From DAOSEK01 sp035363095 (GTDB taxonomy: Archaea > Nanobdellota > Nanobdellia > Woesearchaeales > UBA119): a DNA stretch of 50,178 nucleotides. Within the stretch, counting starts at the first letter, position 1. The number at the start of each line of letters is the position of its first letter. Below are positions 8,560 through 17,666 of the stretch, piece by piece. The notes under the pieces are model-generated. The model saw nothing but the letters and a program-made list of their open reading frames with translations. It was not told the DNA's origin and ran no database searches. The position numbers and the translations under genes were made by a program. Where the stretch lies: contig DAOSEK010000008.1 in the NCBI GenBank assembly GCA_035363095.1, positions 1 through 50,178 of the forward strand. The letters are read 5' to 3'.

Positions 8560-9612
8560 TCAAAACGATTCTACAATATTACTTTCAAGCTTATCCAAAT
8601 CACAAAAATCTGAGGAAAAATTATAAGCTCCTGCATTCAAAAAAACAAGCTTATCTCCTATTTTAGGATTTTTCAGATAAACCCTATATCTAAACAAATC
8701 AAGTGAGCAGGGTGTAATTCCTTTAACCACATAGGGCTTTCCCTTGTCCTTTTCAAGCTCTCCTTCAACCAAAAGCTTAGTTGGCACCAAAATTGCATCC
8801 ATATCTGAATTGTAAACTGATGCATTAACAATAATATTATTATCATATATTGCCTTTACATATGTAACAAGTCTTCCCGAAGGTGCAGCAATAAACCTTC
8901 CAGGCTCAATCATAAGAGCGATGCCTTTTTTGTTTACAAATTCCTTGAACTCATTAATTCTCCTAAAAACTATATCTATTACATCTTTATTAGTGTCCTT
9001 ATAAACTGAAGGCAATCCTCCACCAATATTAATCACTTTAACAAACCTCAAAACGTTTTCATTAATCATATTCTCAAACTCATAGCTTAAATTCCATTCC
9101 GAGAGATTTTGTGTTTTTCGATGAAAATGGACACCTATTTCCTTAATACTTTTATTTGTTGAAAGCTCTGCGATTCTCTTATTAACAACATCACAATCCA
9201 TCCCAAAAACAAAATGCCTTTCTGTTCGTAGGGTATTCTCTTTTAATTTAACCCTTAAAAACAATTTAATAGACTTCTCCTTTAGCTTTTGCTCATTTTC
9301 CAAGCATTCTAATAATATATCAAGATCAGGCTCATTATCAACAACAAATCTTTCTATACCTAAACCAATCAACCTTTCAATCTCATCATTTCTTGTTCCT
9401 TGCAGAAGAAAAATTACTCTTGAAACATCTTTAATGTGCTTTAATTCATTCTCATGATGAACACTAAATAAAGAATCTGTTGATTTCTCTAATATATTAG
9501 TAATCAAAGGATTTGTTTTAGAACTATAAGAAACCAAATCGCACATGGCTTTAACTTGGTTATATTTATCTAAAACACAAGATCTTGAAATAACGAATTT
9601 TGCATTCTCCAT
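8560..9612 (-). CDS. PLP-dependent decarboxylase (Orn/Arg/Lys/DAP group)
   Basis: 350 residues, fold-type III (alanine-racemase-like barrel plus beta domain). The PLP lysine is in SYSSKTNP near residue 34, the phosphate-binding loop is NIGGGLPS near 198, EPGRF lies near 237, and the dimer-interface Cys motif is GITPCSLDLF near 298. NAGAYNFSSDF near 327 corresponds to the GAY...F motif. It is shorter than typical ornithine decarboxylases. Its placement between deoxyhypusine synthase and agmatinase suggests arginine decarboxylation to agmatine, but the substrate is an inference; ornithine or carboxynorspermidine are alternatives. Confidence 0.78.
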   Translation of the reverse strand: MENAKFVISRSCVLDKYNQVKAMCDLVSYSSKTNPLITNILEKSTDSLFSVHHENELKHIKDVSRVIFLLQGTRNDEIERLIGLGIERFVVDNEPDLDILLECLENEQKLKEKSIKLFLRVKLKENTLRTERHFVFGMDCDVVNKRIAELSTNKSIKEIGVHFHRKTQNLSEWNLSYEFENMINENVLRFVKVINIGGGLPSVYKDTNKDVIDIVFRRINEFKEFVNKKGIALMIEPGRFIAAPSGRLVTYVKAIYDNNIIVNASVYNSDMDAILVPTKLLVEGELEKDKGKPYVVKGITPCSLDLFRYRVYLKNPKIGDKLVFLNAGAYNFSSDFCDLDKLESNIVESF

Positions 9613-9645
9613 ATTCTAATTACCATTATATTCTAACTGCAATAA

Positions 9646-9772
9646 ATGAAAAAACTCGAAATAAAGGCTTGAATGTATCTGGCGGATAGTTGAGGTTAAA
9701 TGTCATGTGAATCCATCTATTCAAACTTTATGCCTCAAGATTAAGGTATTCAAAATGAGCTGGATTTCACAA
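9646..9772 (-). mobile_element. Small element I, diverged (127 bp)
   Basis: On the plus strand it runs from ATGAAAAAACTCG to GGATTTCACAA, the reverse of element I, with the full 127-bp length. The terminal hairpin is eroded (AACTCG...TTGAGGTT) and the TTGAT target has changed (AATCT on the plus strand). It separates deoxyhypusine synthase from the decarboxylase, so the hypusine genes may not share one uninterrupted transcript. Confidence 0.6.
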
Positions 9773-9807
9773 AATCTAAATTGTTATCTATTATAACATT
9801 CATTGAC

Positions 9808-10758
9808 TTAAACATTATAGTCTTTTAAAAGTCCTTCTGAATAGAGCTCTTCAAAGGCTTTTATCATCGCCAAAGGAAAAGTTATCGTAACATCTCCTAT
9901 AACTGTAGCAATATCTGATTCATCTTTTACCTTACCCCAAGACTTGGCTTCACTAGTAGTCGCACCAGATAAAGAGCCAGAGGTCTTTTGTGAGGTTGTC
10001 ATATAAACTGCATATTCTGCTCCTCCATTAAGAAGAGTAGCTAAAATAGCATGATGCTTAGAAATGCTACCGCCTAATGCAATTACTCCCTTCTTCTCAT
10101 CATGGGATGTACAAAGCAAAATATTTCCAAAATCATTTATAATATCTAACACAAAATCCTTATGTTTTTGCTTAAAAAGATAAAGGTGAAATCCAAAAGA
10201 GCCATCAGTAATTGCAGGGCAAAATATTGGCACATTATTTTTAGCAGCCTGAAACAAGATTGAATTCTCATCATCAAGCATAAGCCCTATCTCTTTAAGC
10301 ATCTCAGAAACACACCATATAGGTTTTTTCTTGTAAAGCTTATCTAAAATTGGAGTAATAGAATCCTCAAAGTTCATATAGCTTTGAGTTGGTATCAAAA
10401 TATTACCAACCCTATTAATCCCTTTCTCATGAAGCTCAACATCATCTGAATCAAAGTTTCCAATCCTAAATCTCTCTCCTTTAGCTTTCATGATATCCTC
10501 TTCAATACCTCCAACAGTAGTTACAATTACCTGTGCAAGTCCAAGTTTAATCACTTGGGCAAAAAAGCCTCTTAGTCCAGATGTAACCATATTAGAAGTA
10601 AAAGTAAGAAATATCTTGGCGCTATCCTTTTTCATCTTAACAATAACATCACTTGCCTTCTTTAGTTCAATACTTTGATAGCCTACCCCTTTGTAGCCAT
10701 CTAAAAGTTCACTAACTGTGATCTTTGGTTTCCATATCAAATCCTTAATATATTCCAT
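9808..10758 (-). CDS. dys: Deoxyhypusine synthase
   Basis: 316 residues. Transfers an aminobutyl group to a lysine of archaeal IF5A using NAD. The enimine-forming lysine is in SEAKSWGKV (Lys near 276), and the SKHHA and NGGAEYAVY motifs and the TSNMVTSGLR N-terminal motif are present. Compared from memory with the human enzyme, the Glu, Trp and Lys of the active site are conserved. The acidic residue that contacts spermidine in GSDSG (human Asp316) is Leu here (GSLSG, near 263), and human Asn292 also appears changed. Next to decarboxylase and agmatinase genes, this raises the possibility of a substrate other than spermidine. Confidence 0.9.
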   Translation of the reverse strand: MEYIKDLIWKPKITVSELLDGYKGVGYQSIELKKASDVIVKMKKDSAKIFLTFTSNMVTSGLRGFFAQVIKLGLAQVIVTTVGGIEEDIMKAKGERFRIGNFDSDDVELHEKGINRVGNILIPTQSYMNFEDSITPILDKLYKKKPIWCVSEMLKEIGLMLDDENSILFQAAKNNVPIFCPAITDGSFGFHLYLFKQKHKDFVLDIINDFGNILLCTSHDEKKGVIALGGSISKHHAILATLLNGGAEYAVYMTTSQKTSGSLSGATTSEAKSWGKVKDESDIATVIGDVTITFPLAMIKAFEELYSEGLLKDYNV

Positions 10759-10983
10759 TTAATCTTCACTTGATTGCATAATATTAATAATCCTCATCAA
10801 TAACATAATCTATACATCTTCTTCAAAGTATCTATCAAAAAGCAGAATAAAATCTTCATATAAATAGGTTTCTATCATTTTTATCTGAAATATTAATAAA
10901 TTCTAAATAAGACAAAATAAAGCAATACTACTCTAGGAAAATTCTCTAAGAAAATTATAAAAATAAAAAAATTAAAAAGTATA

Positions 10984-11847
10984 TTAAGCTCTTTTTTCTC
11001 TTCCTGTTTTAATAGGTGTAACACCTGCTAAATCACCTATCACATTTACAAGCTCCTTTCCATCAGGAAGCACAATCTTTGCATTATCTCTTAAGCTGTT
11101 TTCAACAACCTCAAGCTTCTTTAAAATCTGTGCATTCCCTTTAAAATACTTCTCTGCAGATTCATTTACAAGCATAATATATTGTGCTTCTCCTTGAGCC
11201 TCTAATATCTTTGCTTGCTTTATCCCTTCAGCCTTTTTGATGCTTGCCCTTCTCTCTCCATCCGCTTTAGTTTCAGTTGCTGAAGCAATATCAAGTGCTG
11301 CAATCTTTTCCTGCTCAGCCTTTACAACCATATTCATTGCTTCCTGAACATCTTTTGGTGGTTCAATCTTTTGGATCTCAACCCTTAAAACTTCTACTCC
11401 ATAGCTGTCTGTTTCCTTATCCAGAATGCTTTCAACTTTTAGGTTGATTTCATCTCGGTTCTCGTTAGCTTCCGTCAAGGTCATTTTTCCAACAACAGCC
11501 CTTAATGTAGTCCTAGCAAGAGAAACAAGTTGGCTTTCATGGTCATCAACATTATAAATTGCTTTTTTAACATCAATTATTTTGTAGTATACAACAGCAT
11601 CAACAATAGCATTTAATTTGTCCCTTGTAATAACTGTTTGAGGCTCAACATCAACCATTCTCTCAGTAATATTTACCTTTATCATCTTATCAAAAACAGG
11701 AATAATCCAATTAAAACCTTGGTCTCTTACAGAAATAACCTTTCCAAGCCTTTCAACAACTCCTTTCTCAACAGGTCTTACAATCTTAATACCTGAAAAA
11801 AACAAAACTACGGCCAAAACAATCAAAATTATTAACAAACTTGACAT
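10984..11847 (-). CDS. SPFH/stomatin-like membrane protein
   Basis: 287 residues. One N-terminal membrane helix (about 3-22), then an SPFH domain (VRPVEKGVVERLGKV near 24, through NITERMVDVEP, YYKIIDVKKAIYNV and LRAVVGKMTL near 120). An Ala/Glu/Lys-rich coiled coil with EAQGEAQ near 215 follows. Stomatin/prohibitin relatives form membrane-scaffold rings. Many archaeal and bacterial stomatins sit beside an NfeD protease-like gene; none is adjacent here. The start is fixed by a near-perfect Shine-Dalgarno. Confidence 0.9.
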   Translation of the reverse strand: MSSLLIILIVLAVVLFFSGIKIVRPVEKGVVERLGKVISVRDQGFNWIIPVFDKMIKVNITERMVDVEPQTVITRDKLNAIVDAVVYYKIIDVKKAIYNVDDHESQLVSLARTTLRAVVGKMTLTEANENRDEINLKVESILDKETDSYGVEVLRVEIQKIEPPKDVQEAMNMVVKAEQEKIAALDIASATETKADGERRASIKKAEGIKQAKILEAQGEAQYIMLVNESAEKYFKGNAQILKKLEVVENSLRDNAKIVLPDGKELVNVIGDLAGVTPIKTGREKRA

Positions 11848-11851
11848 TCAA

Positions 11852-11868
11852 ATCACCCTCCTTTTTAG
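11852..11868 (-). promoter_or_regulatory. Strong Shine-Dalgarno of the SPFH gene
   Basis: On the minus strand AAAAAGGAGGGTGATTTG precedes the ATG, nearly the full complement of the 16S rRNA tail. Similar sites precede speB, the lipoprotein at 13416 and the pilin at 38455. Other genes here (HAD, histone, KaiC-like) have a TATA box placed for leaderless transcripts, so both initiation modes are used. Confidence 0.6.
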
Positions 11869-11998
11869 CGCTAAATACAAAAAAACTAACATATCTCTTG
11901 CGCTTTGATTGTTATTTAAATGGATAGTAGTATAAAAACATTGCTATTATTGGCTTTTAGTTCTGTTTAAGATTTTTCTTTTAGAAGAATGACTTTAA

Positions 11999-12469
11999 AT
12001 GAAAAACCTCGGTATAAATGCTAAATGCTTAAAGGGACCTCTCAGATAGTCGAGGTTAATCCTTGCATGAATCCGTCTATTCTTACTTTGGCTTGAAAAA
12101 TCAACAACCTCACCCTAAAGGGCGAGGTATGTTGGTAATATCAAGGCATGTTGTTAATATAAAAGCATGCACTGTATTCAGCTAGTTTGTTGATTACAAA
12201 AAATTTTACCGAGTCCTCTTGTTAAAACACGAGGTATGCTTTTCTATTGACCAAAGTATGCGAAATGATGCAGGATTTCATGAAATCAACAACCTCACCC
12301 TAAAGGGCGAGGTATGTTGGTAATATCAAGGCATGTTGTTAATATAAAAGCATGCACTGTATTCAGCTAGTTTGTTGATTACAAAAAATTTTACCGAGTC
12401 CTCTTGTTAAAACACGAGGTATGCTTTTCTATTGACCAAAGTATGCGAAATGATGCAGGATTTCATGAA
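11999..12469 (-). mobile_element. Composite of elements I and II with a 185-bp tandem duplication
   Basis: On the plus strand the composite begins ATGAAAAACCTCGG (right end of I, reversed) and ends GGATTTCATGAA (left end of I), followed by ATCAA, the reverse of TTGAT. The central hairpin of I is interrupted by a reversed element II (AATCAACAACCTCACCC... to ...CTTTTCTATTG). Element II plus the remaining part of I is then repeated: 12098-12282 and 12283-12467 match base for base with a period of 185. It fills most of the 849-nt gap between the SPFH and lipoprotein genes; the remaining bases to 12690 are AT-rich with degenerate AATAGGAxTxTTAA-type repeats and no convincing gene. Confidence 0.75.
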
Positions 12470-12696
12470 ATCAAATAATTTTTATTATAAAAATATCAAA
12501 AATAAGAGTATTAGTAATAGGAGTCTTAATAATAGGATTATTAACTATAAGAACATTAACTACGAGAATACTATGTGTAAGATTTGTTTTGAATGGAATT
12601 TATGGATTCTTATTTTTAAAACATGACTTTGAAAATACTATAAAAAAAAGACATAATAAAAACAAAGAAAAATATAAAAAAAGCTAAAAAAATACC

Positions 12697-13416
12697 TTAA
12701 GAATAGCTCACAAGCTCCATAACTGTGTTAGCTTCCTCATAAGCAACCTTTAAAGGTAAGGGAATGCTAGATTCAATCCAATAGCTTACTGATTCTAATT
12801 TGTATTTTTTAGCGTTATAAGTTCCTAAAATAGTAGAAACCTGTTCATCTCCTACGTACAAAAGACTTGGCATTTCCTCAGTATCATCCCAGCTATTCTC
12901 AGTTGGACATCTTCCTTCGTTTAGAACAATACTTCCTTCAATCTCAAACTCAGTCATAACCTTTAAGCACTTATGAGTGGATTTATCAACCCAAGTTTTG
13001 GTCTTTAGATTGGACATCTCATTATCCATTACAGACTCCTGAAGCCAAGCATCTTTTCCCTCAATTTCATCAGAGGATATTTTAAAGATAAAAGAAGTTG
13101 TACTTTCTTCTCCTCCTGCATTAGAGGTAATTTTGTATTCGTACTCACTTAAAGAATCATATCCATATATATCACTTAAAAATAAATTCTCATTCTCTTG
13201 CTCAATAGGCTCTATATAAGGCTCCATCTCTTCAACAGGATCCATTGGAGGTTCTATCTCCTCTTCAGGAAATGTTTCTTCAATTGCCTGCTCTTCAATC
13301 GTATCAACTGGAGTTGGAGTTTCTGTTTTCTCTTCTTGTGTGTTGGTGCAACCAATAACAAAAAGTGATGCAAAAACCAACAATGCCACAAACAACATAT
13401 GCATTTTGCTTTTCAT
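12697..13416 (-). CDS. Lipoprotein with acidic Pro/Glu linker
   Basis: 239 residues. Signal peptide with lipobox SLFVIGC (Cys near 23), then a Glu/Pro/Thr-rich linker (about 28-75), then a globular beta-rich part of about 160 residues with LKTKTWVDKSTHKCLK and EGRCPTEN. The overall form (lipid anchor, acidic spacer, compact domain) is common among archaeal surface lipoproteins. No family recognised. AAGGTGAT sits three nt before the ATG, and TTTTATAAATAAC near 13463-13475 is a good TATA box. Confidence 0.7.
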   Translation of the reverse strand: MKSKMHMLFVALLVFASLFVIGCTNTQEEKTETPTPVDTIEEQAIEETFPEEEIEPPMDPVEEMEPYIEPIEQENENLFLSDIYGYDSLSEYEYKITSNAGGEESTTSFIFKISSDEIEGKDAWLQESVMDNEMSNLKTKTWVDKSTHKCLKVMTEFEIEGSIVLNEGRCPTENSWDDTEEMPSLLYVGDEQVSTILGTYNAKKYKLESVSYWIESSIPLPLKVAYEEANTVMELVSYS

Positions 13417-13533
13417 AAAATCACCTTATAATTAAATAAACTATGACTAAAAATCAAGAGTTATTTATAAAATTTACCAAAATCGGCATATCAATTTCTT
13501 CTGATAGAAACCTTTTTGAATAAAAAAATCGCA

Positions 13534-13932
13534 TTAACAACTCAATCTAAGAAAACCTAGTATCGCATCCGCTGGCGTTTCTAATTCAGATGGAATTTTA
13601 TATTCCATATTACCAATTGGCTCAAGAAATCCTCTATCGTATATAACAACAGTATCCCTGATATAATCTAAAAGCTCTTGCAAACAACAATCCCTCTCTG
13701 CTAAGTATCTTTCTGATTCTAACGGATTATCAAATACACCCATTATCTCGTTTAAACAAAATCCAAAAGTAAATCTTTTACTATTTAAGGCTAGCTCAAC
13801 ACAGCAATCATCTATTCCTGTAAGAATTACATCCTCACCAAAACACTCTTTAACTTTTTTTCTAATCAGTGAATAAATCTCTTCTCTTCCAAATGACAAA
13901 ACTCCGGGCAAATCAATAAAATATGGCTCCAT
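13534..13932 (-). CDS. Hypothetical protein, 132 aa
   Basis: Not recognised. A soluble acidic protein with Cys pairs (DDCC near 42, RDCC near 82) and a conserved-looking middle (RFTFGFCLNEIMGVFDNP). No signal peptide. A TATA box (TTTTATAAA on the minus strand, about 13955-13963) lies about 27 nt before the ATG, fitting a leaderless transcript. It is a single gene between the lipoprotein and tRNA-Gln. Confidence 0.55.
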   Translation of the reverse strand: MEPYFIDLPGVLSFGREEIYSLIRKKVKECFGEDVILTGIDDCCVELALNSKRFTFGFCLNEIMGVFDNPLESERYLAERDCCLQELLDYIRDTVVIYDRGFLEPIGNMEYKIPSELETPADAILGFLRLSC

Positions 13933-14117
13933 CCAAAAAGTGCGGGCTAAAAACCTTTATAAAACTAATTTTAAAGATTGCTGGCTTTTTTAAAAATTTA
14001 GACCAATATTTAGATTAAAAAATAGATCATCATTCTGATAAAAATCCTTTCTTATAAATCTTAATATAAACGAATTAATTTAGCAATGTAGTCAAAAATT
14101 GTTCATAATAAATAAAA

Positions 14118-14190
14118 TAGCCCCGAGCGGATTCGAACCGCTGTCAGAGGATCCAGAGTCCCCTATGATTGGCCTCTACACTACGGGGCT
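14118..14190 (-). tRNA. tRNA-Gln (anticodon CUG)
   Basis: Minus-strand cloverleaf of 73 nt including the discriminator A. The acceptor stem AGCCCCG pairs with CGGGGCT. The anticodon stem GGGGA/TCCTC (one G-U) encloses CTCTGGA, giving anticodon CTG, and the T arm reads AGCGGTTCGAATCCGCT. No intron, and CCA is not encoded. A tract of A and T precedes it and a T run follows. No GlnRS or GatDE gene is in the window. Confidence 0.93.
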
Positions 14191-14375
14191 TTTTATGAGT
14201 CAAGGTTATTATCTCAAAACAAAAAGCGAAATATGAGTAAGCTTTTAAAATTTTCTAAGTTTTTTTGTTGAAGATGATTATAATTGCAACGGATTAATTG
14301 ATATCCAAACAATATCTAAAATAGGCATGAAATCCACTATCTCAAATAGCAAAAATTAAATGGCAAAAAAATCAG

Positions 14376-17300
14376 CTATTCAACAAAGATTGCAACCTTC
14401 CCAGGGCTTGCGCCTTTAGCCTTCGGATTATCAGAATCATCAGCTTTCACTACTATTACTTCAGAGCCATAAACATTTTCAAAAAAGCTCTTGGCATCAC
14501 AAATCCCGTTATATTCATCTTCTAATGAATTCAAAACCTCTGGAACAACAGGGCTTTTCACAAGCCTTTGAATGAACTTTGCAATCTCTTGGGCATTCTC
14601 TTTGTATTTGGAAGTAAACGTTTTAATAAGCTCCTTAATATCCTTTTTTTGTTCAAATTCTTTTTTAAGCTCACCAAAAAACTCATATTTCCATTCTGGG
14701 CTTACAAAAAGTGTAACCCTTTTCGCCTTGCCAACCTTTGATAGCTCCAAAACCTTTTGTATATCAGAATTTGTTGAAATAACAAGCTCTTCAATCGCTT
14801 CAAGCCTTTCGTTTAATTTACTCTTTTGAGAGCGTGGAAATAACGAACTTGAGACAAGTCCCTTTTCCCCAAGCATCTCATTAAGCTCTTCAGCAATAAA
14901 AGGAGTAAAAAGCCCCATTGTTAAAACCCACTTTTTTGCAAGTGTGAGCATTAAATCCTTATTCTTTCCATTTCTTTTAAAGTACCATGAAAAATCCCTG
15001 AAAAGATTAAAATAAACATCATCGCTAACCGCTCTAAATTCGCAAACATCCATATTCTTTTTAATATTGATCAATCTCTTGTTAAACACAGACTCAAGCC
15101 AGCCATCAACAAAGGATATCTCGTTTTCTTTCATATCAATTATTTCTTTTACAATTCCATAAATCCTTTCAAGCCGATTTTTATACTTTTCAAGCTCTTC
15201 TTGCTCAAAAACAATATCCACAAAAGGGCTTGCAGTGTTAGCATAAAAAAGTCTTATCGCATCAACTGAATAAACCTTTCCTTCATCCTGGATGCTTTTT
15301 GCTCCTCCCTTTGATTTTGAAATCTTTCCTCCCTTAGAAGTAACCCACCAATTAACAAAAATCCCTTTAGGATATAACTCCTTTGGCAAAAGCCCAACGT
15401 GATTCATCAAAAAAACAGGGAAATGTACTGTTTGGTGTTCCTTTCCACCAAGATTTAAATCCAAAGGATACCAATACTCAACCTCACTTCTTACCTTTTC
15501 TAAAAGCTCTTTAGGAACCTTAGTATCATTTGATATCTCTTCAATATTTCCCTTTCCCAAATAAACAAAATCAAAAAAACTTTCAGTCAATTGTTCTATT
15601 TTAATTTTACCCTCATTCACATATGGAGAAACAAGATAATATATAGGGTATAATGTACTATCTGAAATAGGTTCAATTGTGTAGCTTTCATCAAATAAAA
15701 GCTTAGTTCCAAGCCAGTTACCCTGCCTTGCACAAGCCCTATCATCAAACCAATCAATAATTCCAGAAACATTATTCTTGAATTGCTCTGGTAAGATATT
15801 CATTGATTTAATATGCTCCTTAGTATTTTCTTTAAGTGTCTCATCAGAGTATCTAATAAACCATTGGTCATCAACCTTTTTAACAAAAACCCTTTCGCCA
15901 CACCTACATATAACCTCTTCAGACAAATCGTAGAATATGTCTGCTTCTCCCTTTGAAATAAGCTCTCTTTTAACAAGCTCTTTTGCCTCTTCAACCTTCA
16001 TCCCATTATATTTTCCTGTTGATTCAAGCATAACTCCTGTATGAAAGCCCGTCTTATAAATCTCCTTTTTAGCATCCTCAAGCTTTTGTGTATCAAGTTG
16101 GCTTTTAATACCCATCTTCTCACAAATCTTAATCGCTGGAAGATCACCATAGTTTTTAGATGATATTATTGGGATTGGCTTTATTGAATTAATAAAATCA
16201 AAATCAAGATTGTATTTTTCGCATTCCTCCTTGGACCTTTGAAGGTCATAAAGAGCAATCCAATCAATAGGGGCATCAGATGGAACACTTGTAACAATAC
16301 CTGTGCCAATATCAGGATCACAAAATTTCGAAGGAAGAACAATAATATCCCTATTTGTAGCGGGAGCTTTACAAAAATATCCTACAAGCCCAATCCCTTT
16401 CACACGTCCAATCTCTTTAATATTCTCCTTTTGAAAGCTTAATTTATTAAAGCACTCCTTACTTACAATCCAGACTTCTTTACCCACCAAAACTCGTAAA
16501 TATACTACATCTGGATTTATCCAAACATTCGTCTGACCAAACATAGTCTCAGGCCTTAAAGTTGCTACAACAAGCAAATCCTCTCTATCACAAAGCTTCA
16601 TCTTAATAAGGGTATATTCAAACTTCTCAGCATTTCCTCCTTTAGAAATATCGCTTTCTGATGGGTCAACAGCAACCGGCCCACACACAGGGCAGGCACT
16701 TGCATAATACGGCTTTTGAGTTAAAAGCCCTTTTTCCTTTAGCTTTTTAAATTGCCATTGAATGAACTTATTATAATCAGGATTTGTTGTAACAGTAAAT
16801 CGTTTGTAATCCCCCAAAAAGCCATACCCTTCGTAATCTTCAATGTACCTTTTAGAAAAGAACTCCACAAAATTTTTGGGCGTTGAAATAAACTCAATAT
16901 CCTTATCCTTTAAACCCATCTCTTTGTAGTATTCAATAGTAACGCTGTCCTTTTGCTTAATCTTTAAGGTCTTTGAAAGCGCACTATTACCCGAAGCATG
17001 GCCTCCAGCTGTTAAAAGCACATTAAAGCCGTTCATTCGCTTGTATCGGGCGATCGCATCGGCATAAGAATACCCTCTAATGTGGCCAACATGGTGAAAA
17101 CCTGAAACAGTTAGATATGCCCATATAATGAAAAACTTGGGCTTATCCTTATCAATCTTTGGGATGCCAAGTCCTTCTTCTTTCCATCTCTTAATCCATT
17201 TAGAAGTTACTTTGTTGAAATCAGGCTTTTCTTTCTCATCATTGTTTTCCCAATCGGCTTTGCTCTCATTATTGTAGCCTTTTGTATTTTTGTTATTGTA

Positions 17301-17486
17301 ATCCTTACCATTCATGTTATTGCTATCACCGTTATCATTATTGTTAATGTTCTTCTCACCATAGCCATTATTATCTGTATTAATCGTGCTCTTATTCTTG
17401 TTACCTTTATTATCACTTTTATTATCATTACCAATAATACCTTTATTGTCGTTATTATTGTTATTTAATTTTTTAGATTCTTTCAT
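14376..17486 (-). CDS. leuS: Leucyl-tRNA synthetase, archaeal type, with Asn-rich N-terminal tail
   Basis: 1,036 residues, class I synthetase. HIGH-type motif HHVGHIRGYS near 132-141; editing domain with TLRPETMFGQTNVW near 310 and GTGIVTSVPSDAPIDW near 395; KISKSKGG (KMSKS) near 725; anticodon-binding and C-terminal domains follow. The sequence is of archaeal/eukaryotic type. The first 84 residues are a low-complexity Asn/Asp/Lys/Gly tail ahead of the usual start of the enzyme (DFNKVTSKWIKRWKE). The start has AAAAAAGGGGATTAAAAGG upstream; an internal Met near 58 would not remove the whole tail. Divergent from elp3 across a composite mobile element. Confidence 0.93.
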   Translation of the reverse strand: MKESKKLNNNNNDNKGIIGNDNKSDNKGNKNKSTINTDNNGYGEKNINNNDNGDSNNMNGKDYNNKNTKGYNNESKADWENNDEKEKPDFNKVTSKWIKRWKEEGLGIPKIDKDKPKFFIIWAYLTVSGFHHVGHIRGYSYADAIARYKRMNGFNVLLTAGGHASGNSALSKTLKIKQKDSVTIEYYKEMGLKDKDIEFISTPKNFVEFFSKRYIEDYEGYGFLGDYKRFTVTTNPDYNKFIQWQFKKLKEKGLLTQKPYYASACPVCGPVAVDPSESDISKGGNAEKFEYTLIKMKLCDREDLLVVATLRPETMFGQTNVWINPDVVYLRVLVGKEVWIVSKECFNKLSFQKENIKEIGRVKGIGLVGYFCKAPATNRDIIVLPSKFCDPDIGTGIVTSVPSDAPIDWIALYDLQRSKEECEKYNLDFDFINSIKPIPIISSKNYGDLPAIKICEKMGIKSQLDTQKLEDAKKEIYKTGFHTGVMLESTGKYNGMKVEEAKELVKRELISKGEADIFYDLSEEVICRCGERVFVKKVDDQWFIRYSDETLKENTKEHIKSMNILPEQFKNNVSGIIDWFDDRACARQGNWLGTKLLFDESYTIEPISDSTLYPIYYLVSPYVNEGKIKIEQLTESFFDFVYLGKGNIEEISNDTKVPKELLEKVRSEVEYWYPLDLNLGGKEHQTVHFPVFLMNHVGLLPKELYPKGIFVNWWVTSKGGKISKSKGGAKSIQDEGKVYSVDAIRLFYANTASPFVDIVFEQEELEKYKNRLERIYGIVKEIIDMKENEISFVDGWLESVFNKRLINIKKNMDVCEFRAVSDDVYFNLFRDFSWYFKRNGKNKDLMLTLAKKWVLTMGLFTPFIAEELNEMLGEKGLVSSSLFPRSQKSKLNERLEAIEELVISTNSDIQKVLELSKVGKAKRVTLFVSPEWKYEFFGELKKEFEQKKDIKELIKTFTSKYKENAQEIAKFIQRLVKSPVVPEVLNSLEDEYNGICDAKSFFENVYGSEVIVVKADDSDNPKAKGASPGKVAIFVE

Positions 17487-17666
17487 CCTTTTAATCCCCT
17501 TTTTTTAGTTTAGCGAACATGAGTATTCTTATTATTTTCCATATCTCAGTATTTTTCCCTATTTTAGGCTAAAGCCTTCCTTTTTTCTTAAATCTTTGTG
17601 AAAATGCATATGATATTCTAATATATAAATCTTTTTTAAGGCTTGGCTTTAGAATATGTCATTAAT

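Noticed and set aside
10490..10678. Small plus-strand frames opposite dys, speB, leuS and the pilus genes
   Set aside because: All lie fully inside conserved genes on the other strand and show no independent features.
12432..12626. 64-residue open frame after the composite element
   Set aside because: It begins inside the mobile element's left end and is made of AT-rich repeat-like codons; no supporting signals.
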